From Chamaelirium japonicum (Eukaryota; Streptophyta; Magnoliopsida; Liliales; Melanthiaceae), in the NCBI GenBank assembly GCA_947650365.1, contig OX393551.1, forward strand, positions 61,621,173 through 61,685,172: DNA of 64,000 nucleotides, written 5' to 3'. Shown one piece after another: positions 52,801 through 64,000 of the stretch. The first letter of the stretch is position 1. Each line of letters opens with the position of its first letter. Both the position numbers and the translations under genes were made by a program. A model generated the notes under the pieces. That model was not told the origin of the DNA, did not search any database, and saw only the letters and a list, made by a program, of their open reading frames with translations.

Positions 52801-55800
52801 AATCGTACGAATGAATTAGAATGGATACATTCGAACGAATGAATTAGAATAGATCATAGGAAAGAATTAGAATGGATCATACGAATGAATTAGAATTGAT
52901 CGTGCGATTGAATTATAATGGATTGTACGAATGAATTAGAATGGATACATTCGTGCGAATGAATCAGAATGGATACATTCGTGCGAATGAATTAGAATGG
53001 ATCGTACGAATGAGTAAGAATGGATCGTATAAATGAAATAGAATGGATACATTCGTGCGAATGAATTAGAATAGATCGTACGAATGAATTAGAATGGATA
53101 CATTCGAACGAATGAATTAGAATAGATCGTAGGAATGAATTAGAATGGATCATACGAATGAATTAGAATTGATCGTGCGAATGAATTAGAATGGATTGTA
53201 CGAATGAATTTGAATGGATACAATCGTGCGAATGAAGTAGAATGAATCAGAATGGATCGTACGAATGAATTAGAATGAATCGTACGAATGAAATAGAATG
53301 GAAACATTAGAACGAATGAATCAGAATGGATCGTAGGAATGAATTAGAATGGATCATACGAATGAATTAGAATTGATCGTGTGAATGAATTAGAATGGAT
53401 TGTACGAATGAATTAGAATGGATACATTCGTGCGAATGAAGTAGAATGGATCGTACGAATGAATTAGAATGGATCATACGAATGAATTAGAATGGATACA
53501 TTCGAACGAATGAATTAGAATAGATCGTAGGAATAAATTAGAATGGATCATACGAATGAATTAGAATTGATCGTGCGAATGAATTAGAATGGATTGTACG
53601 AATGAATTAGAATGGATACATTCGTGCGAATGAAGTAGAATGGATCGAACGAATGAATTAGAATGGATCGTACGAATGAATTAGAATGGATCGTACGAAT
53701 GAATTAGAATGAATCGTACGAATGAATTAGAATGGATACATTCGAACGAATGAATTAGAATAGATCGTAGGAATGAATTAGAATGGATCATACGAATGAA
53801 TTAGAATTGATCGTGCGAATGAATTAGAATGGATTGTACGAATGAATTAGAATGGATACATTCGTGAGAATGAAGTAGAATGGATCGTACAAATGAATTA
53901 GAATGGATCGTACGAATGAATTAGAATAAATCGTACGAATGAATTAGAATGGATACACTCGAACGAATGAATTAGAATAGATCATAGGAATGAATTAGAA
54001 TGGATCATACGAATGAATTAGAATTGATCGTGCGAATGAATTAGAATGGATTGTACGAATGAATTAGAATGGATACATTCGTGCGAATGAAGTAGAATGG
54101 ATCGTACGAATGAATTAGAATGGATCGTACGAATGAATTAGAATAAATCGTACGAATGAATTAGAATGAATACATTCGAACGAATGAATTAGAATAGATC
54201 GTAGGAATGAATTAGAATGGATCATACGAATAAATTAGAATTGATCGTGCGAATGAATTAGAATGGATTGTACGAATGAATTAGAATGGATACATTCGTG
54301 CGAATGAAGTAGAATGGATCGTACGAATGAATTAGAATGGATCGTACGAATGAATTAGAATGAATCGTACGAATGAATTAGAATGGATACATTCGAACGA
54401 ATAAATTAGAATAGATCGTAGGAATGAATTAGAATGGATCATACGAATGAATTAGAATTGATCATGCGAATGCATTAGAATGGATTGTACGAATGAATTA
54501 GAATGGATACATTCGTGCGAATGAAGTAGAATGGATCGTACGAATGAATTAGAATGGATCGTACGAATGAATTAGAATGAATCGTACGAATGAATTAGAA
54601 TGGATACATTCGAACGAATGAATTAGAATAGATCGTAGGAATGAATTAGAATGGATCATACGAATGAATTGATCGTGCGAATGAATTAGAATGGATTGTA
54701 CGAATGAATTAGAATGGATACATTCGTGCGAATGAAGTAGAATGGATCGTACGAATGAATTAGAATGGATCGTACGAATGAATTAGAATGGATACATTCG
54801 AACGAATGAATTAGAATAGATCGTAGGAATGAATTAGAATGGATCATACGAATGAATTAGTATTGATCGTGCGAATGAATTAGAATGGATTGTACGAATG
54901 AATTAGAATGGATACATTCGTGCGAATGAAGTAGAATGGATCGTACGAATGAATAAGAATGGATCGTACGAATGAATTAGAATGGATTGTGCGAATGAAG
55001 TAGAATTGATACATTCGTGCGAATGAAGTAGAATGGATTGTACGAATGAATTAGAATGGGTCGTACGAATGAATTAGAATGGATACATTCGAACGAATGA
55101 ATTAGAATAGATCGTAGGAATGAATTAGAAAGGATCATACGAATGAATTAGAATTGATCGTGCGAATGAATTAGAATGGATTGTACGAATGAATTAGAAT
55201 GGATACATTCGTGCGAATGAAGTAGAATGGATCGTACGAATGAATTAGAATGGATCGTACGAATGAATCAGAATGGATCGTACGAATGAATTAGAATGAA
55301 TCGTACGAATGAATTAGAATGGAAACATTCGAACGAATGAATTAGAATAGATCGTAGGAATGAATTAGAATGGATCATACGAATGAATTAGAATTGATCG
55401 TGCGAATGAATTAGAATGGATTGTACGAATGAATTAGAATGGATATATTCGTGCGAATGAAGTAGAATGGATCGTACGAATGAATTAGAATGGATCGTAC
55501 GAATGAATTAGAATGAATCGTACGAATGAATTAGAATGGAAACATTCGAACGAATGAATTAGAATAGATCGTAGGAATGAATTAGAAAGGATCATACGAA
55601 TCAATTAGAATTGATCGTGCGAATGAATTAGAATGGATTGTACGAATGAATTAGAATGGATACATTCGTGCGAATGAAGTAGAATGGATCGTACGAATGA
55701 ATTAGAATGGATCGTACGAATGAATTAGAATGAATCGTACGAATGAATTTGAATGGATACATTCGAACGAATGAATTAGAATAGATCGTAGGAATGAATT

Positions 55801-56693
55801 AGAATGGATCATACGAATGAATTAGAATTGATCGTGCGAATGAATTAGAATGGATTGCACGAATGAATTAGAATGGATACATTCGTGCGAATGAAGTAGA
55901 ATGGATCGTACGAATGAATTAGAATGGATCGTACGAATGAATTAGAATGAATCGTACGAATGAATTAGAATGGATACATTCGAACGAATGAATTAGAATA
56001 GATCATAGGAATGAATTAGAATGGATTATACGAATGAATTAGAATTGATCGTGCGATTGAATTATAATGGATTGTACGAATGAATTAGAATGGATACATT
56101 CGTGCGAATGAATCAGAATGGATACATTCGTGCGAATGAATTAGAATGGATCGTACGAATGAGTAAGAATGGATCGTATGAATGAAATAGAATGGATACA
56201 TTCGTGCGAATGAATTAGAATAGATCATACGAATGAATTAGAATGGATACATTCGAACGAATGAATTAGAATAGATCGTAGGAATGAATTAGAATGGATC
56301 ATACGAATGAATTAGAATTGATCGTGCGAATGAATTAGAATGGATTGTACGAATGAATTTGAATGGATACATTCGTGCGAATGAAGTAGAATGAATCAGA
56401 ATGGATCGTACGAATGAATTAGAATGAATCGTACGAATGAAATAGAATGGAAACATTAGAACGAATGAATAAGAATGGATCGTAGGAATGAATTAGAATG
56501 GATCATACGAATGAATTAGAATTGATCGTGTGAATGAATTAGAATGGATTGTACGAATGAATTAGAATGGATACATTCGTGCGAATAAAGTAGAATGGAT
56601 CGTACGAATGAATTAGAATGGATAGTACGAATGAATTAGAATGGATACATTCGAACGAATGAATTAGAATAGATCGTAGGAATAAATTAGAAT
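49894..56693 (+). repeat. Superrepeat copy 4 (6800 bp)
   Basis: This corresponds to superrepeat copy 2 at +43,116, with the same extra B monomer. The gaaacatttg marker lies at 49964, exactly 6777 bp after its counterpart in copy 3. The array then continues with HORs in the phase of the unit's second half rather than starting a third full superrepeat. Confidence 0.8.
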
Positions 56694-57876
56694 GGATCAT
56701 ACGAATGAATTAGAATTGATCGTGCGAATGAATTAGAATGGATTGTACGAATGAATTAGAATGGATACATTCGTGCGAATGAAGTAGAATGGATCGAACG
56801 AATGAATTAGAATGGATCGTACGAATGAATTAGAATGGATCGTACGAATGAATTAGAATGAATCGTACGAATGAATTAGAATGGATACATTCGAACGAAT
56901 AAATTAGAATAGATCGTAGGAATGAATTAGAATGGATCATACGAATGAATTAGAATTGATCGTGCGAATGAATTAGAATGGATTGTACGAATGAATTAGA
57001 ATGGATACATTCGTGAGAATGAAGTAAAATGGATCGTACGAATGAATTAGAATGGATCGTACGAATGAATTAGAATGAATCGTACGAATGAATTAGAATG
57101 GATACACTCGAACGAATGAATTAGAATAGATCATAGGAATGAATTAGAATGGATCATACGAATGAATTAGAATTGATCGTGCGAATGAATTAGAATGGAT
57201 TGTACGAATGAATTAGAATGGATACATTCGTGCGAATGAAGTAGAATGGATCGTACGAATGAATTAGAATGGATCGTACGAATGAATTAGAATAAATCGT
57301 ACGAATGAATTAGAATGGATACATTCGAACGAATGAATTAGAATAGATCGTAGGAATGAATTAGAATGGATCATACGAATGAATTAGAATTGATCGTGCG
57401 AATGAATTAGAATGGATTGTACGAATGAATTAGAATGGATACATTCGTGCGAATGAAGTAGAATGGATCGTACGAATGAATTAGAATGGATCGTACGAAT
57501 GAATTAGAATGAATCGTACGAATGAATTAGTATGGATACATTCGAACGAATAAATTAGAATAGATCGTAGGAATGAATTAGAATGGATCATACGAATGAA
57601 TTAGAATTGATCGTGCGAATGCATTAGAATGGATTGTACGAATGAATTAAAATGGATACATTCGTGCGAATGAAGTAGAATAGATCGTACGAATGAATTA
57701 GAATGGATCGTACGAATGAATTAGAATGAATCGTACGAATGAATTAGAATGGATACATTCGAACGAATGAATTAGAATAGATCGTAGGAATGAATTAGAA
57801 TGGATCATACGAATGAATTAGAATTGATCGTGCGAATGAATTAGAATGGATTGTACGAATGAATTAGAATGGATTG

Positions 57877-59473
57877 TACGATCCATTCTAATTCATTCGT
57901 ATGATTCATTCTAATTCATTCGTACGATCCATTCTAATTCATTCATACGATCCATTCTACTTCATTCGTACGATCCATTCTAATTCATTCGTACGATCCA
58001 TTCTACTTCATTCGCACGAATGTATCCATTCTAATTCATCCGTACAATCCATTCTAATTCATTCGCACGATCAATTCAAATTCATTCGTATGATCCATTC
58101 TAATTCATTCCTACGATCTATTCTAATTCATTCGTTCGAATGTATCCATTCTAATTCATTCGTACGATCCATTCTAATTCATTCGTACGATCCATTCTAC
58201 TTCATTCGCACGAATGTATCCATTCTAATTCATTCGTACAATCCATTCTAATTCATTCGCACGATCAATTCTAATTCATTCATATGATCCATTCTAATTC
58301 ATTCCTACGATCTATTCTAATTCATTCGTTCGAATGTATCCATTCTAATTCATTCGTACAATCCATTCTAATTCATTCGCACGATCAATTTTAATTCATT
58401 CGTATGATCCATTCTAATTCATTCCTACGATCCATTCTAATTCATTCGTACGATCCATTCTACTTCATTCGCACGAATGTATCCATTCTAATTCATTCGT
58501 ACAATCCATTCTAATTCATTCGCACGATCAATTCTAATTCATTCGTATGATCCATTCTAATTCATTCCTACGATCTATTCTAATTTATTCGTTCGAATGA
58601 ATCCATTCTAATTCATTCGTACGATTCATTCTAATTCATTCGTACGATCCATTCTAATTCATTCGTACGATCCATTCTACTTCATTCGCACGAATGTATC
58701 CATTCTAATTCATTCGTACAATCCATTCTAATTCATTCGCACGATCAATTCTAATTCATTCGTATGATCCATTCTAACTCATTCCTACGATCTATTCTAA
58801 TTCATTCGTTCGAATGTATCCATTCTAATTCATTCGTACGATTCATTCTAATTTATTCGTACGATCCATTCTAATTCATTCGTATGATCCATTCTACTTC
58901 ATTCCACGAATGTATCCATTCTAATTCATTCGTACAATCCATTCTAATTCATTCGCACGATCAATTCTAATTCATTCGTATGATCCATTCTAATTCATTC
59001 GTACAATCCATTCTAATTCATTCGTACGATCCATTCTACTTCATTCGCACGAATGTATCCATTCTAATTCATTCGTACAATCCATTCTAATTCATTCGCA
59101 CGATCAATTCAAATTCATTCGGATGATCCATTCTAATTCATTCCTACGATCTATTCTAATTTATTCGTTCGAATGTATCCATTCTAATTCATTCGTACGA
59201 TTCATTCTAATTCATTCGTACGATCCATTCTAATTCATTCGTACGATCCATTCTACTTCATTCGTACGATCCATTCTACTTCATTCGCACGAATGTATCC
59301 ATTCTAATTCATTCGTACGATCCATTCTACTTCATTCGCACGAATGTATCCATTCGATTCATTCTAATTCATTCGTACGATCCAATCTAATTCATTCGTA
59401 CGATCCATTCTACTTCATTCGCACGAATGTATCCATTCTAATTCAATCGTACAATCCATTCTAATTCATTCGC
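57877..59473 (-). repeat. Orientation block 20 (minus)
   Basis: This inverted block is paralogous to the end of block 18, with the same tandem tacttcattcg monomers just before the right junction. It contains a truncated monomer cattccacgaatg near 58902. Confidence 0.87.
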
Positions 59474-62400
59474 AATTAGAATGAATCGTACGAATGAATT
59501 AGAATGGATACATTCGAACGAATGAATTAGAATAGATCGTAGGAATGAATTAGAATGGATCATACGAATGAATTAGAATTGATCGTGCGAATGAATTAGA
59601 ATGGATTGTACGAATGAATTAGAATGGATACATTCATGCGAATGAATTAGAATGGATCGTACGAATGAGTAAGAATGGATCGTACGAATGAATTAGAATG
59701 GATACATTCGTGCGAATGAAGTAGAATGGATCGTACGAATGAATTAGAATGGATCGTACGAATGAATTAGAATGGATCGTACGAATGAATTAGAATGGAT
59801 ACATTCGAACGAATGAATTAGACTAGATCGTAGGAATGAATTAGAATGGATCATACGAATGAATTAGAATTGATCATGTGAATGAATTAGAATGGATTGT
59901 ACGAATGAATTAGAATGGATACATTCGTGCGAATGAAGTAGAATGGATCGTACGAATGAATTAGAATGGATCGTACGAATGAATCAGAATGGATCGTACG
60001 AATGAATTAGAATGAATCATACGAATGAATTAGAATGGAAACATTCGAACGAATGAATTAGAATAGATCGTAGGAATGAATTAGAATGGATCATAGGAAT
60101 GAATTAGAATTGATCGTGCGAATGAATTAGAATGGATTGTACGAATGAATCAGAATGGATACATTCGAACGAATGAAGTAGAATGGATCGTACGAATGAA
60201 TTAGAATGGATCATACGAATGAATTAGAATTGATCGTGCGAATGAATTAGAATGGATTGTACGAATGAATTAGAATGGATACATTCGTGCGAATGAAGTA
60301 GAATGGATCGTACGAATGAATTAGAATGGATCGTACGAATGAATCAGAATGGATCGTACGAATGAATTAGAATGAATCGTACGAATGAATTAGAATGGAA
60401 ACATTCGAACGAATGAATTAGAATAGATCGTAGGAATAAATTAGAATGGATCATACGAATGAATTAGAATTGATCGTGCGAATGAATTAGAATGGATTGT
60501 ACGAATGAATTAGAATGGATACATTCATGCGAATGAAGTAGAATGGATCGTACGAATGAATTAGAATGGATCGTACGAATGAATTAGAATGAATCGTACG
60601 AATGAATTAGAATGGATACATTCGAACGAATGAATTAGAATAGATCGTAGGAATGAATTAGAATGGATCATACGAATGAATTAGAATTGATCGTGCGAAT
60701 GAATTAGAATGGATTGCACGAATGAATTAGAATGGATACATTCGTGCAAATGAAGTAGAATGGATCGTACGAATGAATTAGAATGGATCGTACGAATGAA
60801 TTAGAATGAATCGTACGAATGAATTAGAATGGATACATTCGAACGAATGAATTAGAATAGATCGTAGGAATGAATTAGAATAGATCATACGAATGAATTA
60901 GAATTGATCGTACGAATGAATTAGAATAGATTGTACGAATGAATTAGAATGGATACATTCGTGCGAATGAAGTAGAATGGATCGTACGAATGAATTAGAA
61001 TGGATCGTATGAATGAATTAGAATGGATACAGTCGAACGAATGAATTAGAATAGATCATAGGAATGAATTAGAATGGATCATACGAATGAATTAGAATTG
61101 ATCGTGCGAAAGAATTAGAATGGATTGTACGAATGAATTAGAATGGATACATTCGTGCGAATGAAGTAGAATGGATCGTACGAATGAATTAGAATGGATC
61201 GTACGAATGAATTAGAATGAATCGTACGAATGAATTAGAATGGATACATTCGAACGAATGAATTAGAATAGATCGTAGGAATGAATTAGAATGGATCATA
61301 CGAATGAATTAGAATTGATCGTGCGAATGAATTAGAATGGATTGTACGAATGAATTAGAATGGATACATTCCTGCGAATGAAGTAGAATGGATCGTACGA
61401 ATGAATTAGAATGGATCGTACGAATGAATTAGAATGGATACATTCGAACGAATGAATTAGAATAGATCATAGGAATGAATTAGAATGGATCATACGAATG
61501 AATTAGAATTGATCGAGCGAATGAATTAGAATGGATTGTACGAATGAATTAGAATGGATACATTCGTGCGAATGAAGTAGAATGGATCGTACGAATGAAT
61601 TAGAATTGATCGTACGAATGAATCAGAATGGATCGTACTAATGAATTAGAATGAATCGTACGAATGAATTAGAATGGAAACATTCGAACGAATGAATTAG
61701 AATAGATCGTAGGAAAGAATTAGAATGGATCATACGAATGAATTAGAATTGATCGTGCGAATGAATTAGAATGGATTGTACGAATGAATTAGAATGGATA
61801 CATTCGTGCGAATGAAGTAGAATGGATCGTACGAATGAATTAGAATGGATCGTACGAATGAATCAGAATGGATCGTACGAATGAATTAGAATGGATACAT
61901 TCGAGCAAATAAATTAGAATAGATCGTAGGAATGAATTAGAATGGATCATACGAATGAATTAGAATTGATCGTGCGAATGAATTAGAATAGATTGTACGA
62001 ATGAATTAGAATGGATACATTCGTGCGAATGAAGTAAAATGGATCGTACGAATGAATTAGAATGGATCGTACGAATGAATTAGAATGAATCGTACGAATG
62101 AATTAGAATGGATACATTCGAACGAATGAATTAGAATAGATCGTAGGAATGAATTAGAATGGATCATACGAATAAATTAGAATTGATCGTGCGAATGAAT
62201 TAGAATGGATTGCACGAATGAATTAGAATGGATACATTCGTGCGAATGAAGTAGAATGGATCGTACGAATGAATTAGAATGGATCGTACGAATGAATTAG
62301 AATGAATCGTACGAATGAATTAGAATGGATACATTCGAACGAATGAATTAGAATAGATCGTAGGAATGAATTAGAATGGATCATACGAATGAATTAGAAT

Positions 62401-64000
62401 TGATCGTGCGAATGAATTGATGTAGAATGAATTAGAATGGATCGTACGAATGAATTTAAATGGATCGTACATGGATTGTACGAATGAATTAGAATGGATA
62501 CATTCGTGCGAATGAAGTAGAATGGATCGTACGAATGAATTAGAATGGATCGTACGAATGAATTAGAATGAATCGTACGAATGAATTTGAATGGATACAT
62601 TCGAACGAATGAATTAGAATAGATCGTAGGAATGAATTAGAATGGATCATACGAATGAATTAGAATTGATCGTGCGAATGAATTAGAATGGATTATACGA
62701 ATGAATTTGAATGGATACATTCATGCGAATGAAGTAGAATGAATCGTACGAATGAATTAGAATGGATCGAACGAATGAATTAGAATGAATCGTACGAATG
62801 AATTAGAATGGATACATTCGAACGAATGAATTAGAATAGATCGTAGGAATGAATTAGAATGGATCATACGAATGAATTAGAATTGATCTTGTGAATGAAT
62901 TACAATGGATTGCACGAATGAATTAGAATGGATACATTCGAGCGAATGAAGTAGAATGGATCGTACTTCGAATTAGAATGGATCGTACGAATGAATTAGA
63001 ATAGATCGTAGGAATGAATTAGAATGGATCATACGAATGAATTAGAATTGATCGTGCGAATGAATTAGAATGGATTGTACGAATGAATTAGAATGGATAC
63101 ATTCGTGCGAATGAAGTAGAATGGATCGTACGAATGAATTAGAATGGATCGTACGAATGAATTAGAATGAATCGTACGAATGAATTAGAATGGATACATT
63201 CGAACGAATGAATTAGAATAGATCATAGGAATGAATTAGAATGGATCATACGAATGAATTAGAATTGATCGTGCGAAAGAATTAGAATGGATTGCACGAA
63301 TGAATATGAATGGATACATTCATGCGAATGAAGTAGAATGGATCGTACGAACGAATTTGAATGGATCGTACGAATGAATTAGAATGAATCGTACGAATGA
63401 ATTAGAATGGATACATTCGAACGAATGAATTAGAATAGATCGTAGGATTGAATTAGAATGGATCATACGAATGAATTAGAATTGATCGTGCGAATGAATT
63501 AGAATGGATTGTATGAATGAATTAGAATGGATACATTCGTGCGAATGAAGTAGAATGGATCGTACGAATGAATTAGAATAGATCGTACGAATGAATTGGA
63601 ATGAATCGTACGAATGAATTAGAATGGATACATTCGAACGAATGAATTAGAATAGATCGTAGGAATGAATTAGAATAGATCGTACGAATGAATTAGAAAG
63701 GATACATTCGAACGAATGAATTAGAATAGATCGTAGGAATGAATTAGAATGGATCATACGAATGAATTAGAATTGATCGTGCGAATGAATTAGTATGGAT
63801 TGTACGAATGAATTAGAATGGATACATTCGTGCGAATGAAGTAGAATGAATCAGAATGGATCGTACGAATGAATTAGAATGAATCGTACGAATGAATTAG
63901 AATGGAAACATTCGAACGAATGAATTAGAATAGATCGTAGGAATGAATTAGAATGGATCATACGAATGAATTAGAATTGATCGTGCGAATGAATTTGAAT
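59474..64000 (+). repeat. Orientation block 21 (plus, runs off the window)
   Basis: Regular HORs parallel the 37.3-43.1 kb leader. The window ends mid-monomer. By analogy the 6.8-kb superrepeats should follow shortly after the right edge; this is inference. Confidence 0.88.

Larger units (their letters stand above)
43117..57158 (+). repeat. 14-kb segmental duplication, copy B
   Basis: This is the near-identical partner of 1-14042. It contains two tandem superrepeats, at 43117-49893 and 49894-56693, in the same phase. Here the left flank is visible: upstream lies the 37.3-43.1 kb leader, and there is no sharp non-satellite boundary. To the right the array continues in plus orientation to about 57876 before inverting. 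Near-identity over 14 kb implies very recent amplification, active homogenisation, or an assembly duplication. Confidence 0.85.
37309..57876 (+). repeat. Orientation block 19 (plus, 20.6 kb)
   Basis: This is the longest uniform block. 37309-43116 is a leader of 217-bp HORs outside the 6.8-kb phase, 43117-57158 is the 14-kb duplication copy B, and 57159-57876 is further regular HORs that copy A lacks because it inverted at 14.07 kb. It ends at ggattgtacgatcc, centred on gtac. Confidence 0.92.
1..64000. repeat. Satellite array of 23/28-bp monomers in 217-bp higher-order repeats
   Basis: The window is tandem monomers made of a variable 5' head plus the core gaatgaattagaat. The 23-bp heads are ggatcgtac (A), gaatcgtac (B), agatcgtag (D), ggatcatac (E), tgatcgtgc (F) and ggattgtac (G). 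The 28-bp heads are ggatacattcgaac (C) and ggatacattcgtgc (H); H usually has gaatgaagtagaat as its core. The usual order is H-A-A-B-C-D-E-F-G, which sums to 217 bp. From length I estimate about 2,600 monomers or about 290 HORs. The array is interrupted only by the retrotransposon at 19375-19980. Both window ends lie inside the array, so its true size exceeds 64 kb. I do not recognise the family by name. Confidence 0.97.

Noticed and set aside
57901..58251. Open frame of 116 codons on the plus strand in inverted satellite
   Set aside because: It has the same 23-residue satellite periodicity, no start context, no homology to any family I know, and ends at the first in-frame taa of a normal monomer.
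62394..62600. Open frame of 68 codons on the minus strand
   Set aside because: It is satellite read-through across the irregular gatgtagaatgaa patch; not a gene.
1..64000. CRISPR array
   Set aside because: Repeats are contiguous with no unique spacers of constant length, no leader and no cas genes; the context is eukaryotic satellite.
1..64000. Human-type satellite II/III (GGAAT/ATTCC repeats)
   Set aside because: GAATG pentamers are common, but the true periods are 23/28/217 bp, and the embedded LINE has a plant-type RNase H domain.
1..64000. Telomeric repeats or interstitial telomere
   Set aside because: No runs of TTTAGGG, TTAGGG or related units; ttagaat is part of the 23-bp monomer.
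1..64000. Centromere identity
   Set aside because: HOR structure, dyads and a LINE insertion are compatible with a centromere, but equally with heterochromatic knobs or subtelomeres. Sequence alone cannot decide; CENH3 ChIP-seq would.
1..64000. tRNA, rRNA, snRNA genes or ordinary promoters within the satellite
   Set aside because: No cloverleaf, A/B box, rRNA-like or snRNA-like sequence was seen on either strand outside the LINE.

Overview
This window is almost entirely one satellite-DNA array from a eukaryotic nuclear genome. About 63.4 kb of the 64 kb is built from 23-bp and 28-bp monomers that share the 3' core gaatgaattagaat. The only non-satellite sequence is a 606-bp, 5'-truncated non-LTR retrotransposon (19375-19980). 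It carries a plant-type RNase H domain, a polyadenylation signal, a 14-A tail and a perfect 14-bp target-site duplication. That RNase H type points to a land plant. The species cannot be named from the sequence, and the array runs off both ends of the window.

Organisation is hierarchical. (1) Nine monomer types (coded H-A-A-B-C-D-E-F-G: seven of 23 bp, two of 28 bp) make a 217-bp higher-order repeat (HOR), phased for example at 190-406. (2) HORs with recognisable private variants are themselves repeated with spacings of 2909, 3126, 6777 and 6800 bp, giving superrepeats of about 6.8 kb. (3) The first 14,042 bases recur at 43117-57158 at a constant offset of 43,116 bp; I noticed only two mismatches by eye. 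(4) Other block copies sit at offsets of about 9.94-9.99 kb (14.1-19.3 kb versus 24.1-29.3 kb) and 22,165 bp (around 37.3 kb versus 59.5 kb).

Region by region: 1-14070 is a uniform plus-oriented array of superrepeats. 14071-37308 is a scrambled zone where the array flips orientation many times in blocks of 44 bp to 3.3 kb, often at fold-back palindromes; the best is a 69+2+69 bp hairpin at 26819-26958. The retrotransposon sits inside this zone. 37309-57876 is again uniform plus, with a 5.8-kb leader and then the second copy of the 14-kb superarray. 57877-59473 is inverted, and 59474-64000 is plus and resembles the 37.3-43.1 kb leader.

There is no functional gene, RNA gene, CRISPR array or prokaryotic feature. 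The one protein-like stretch is a dead RNase H fragment whose apparent ATG comes from the satellite target-site duplication. The other open frames are read-through of the satellite. The notable biology is the repeat itself: a nested HOR satellite with two short dyad symmetries per 217 bp and many inverted junctions, some of them copied together with the surrounding block. Whether it is centromeric, subtelomeric or a heterochromatic knob cannot be told from sequence alone.
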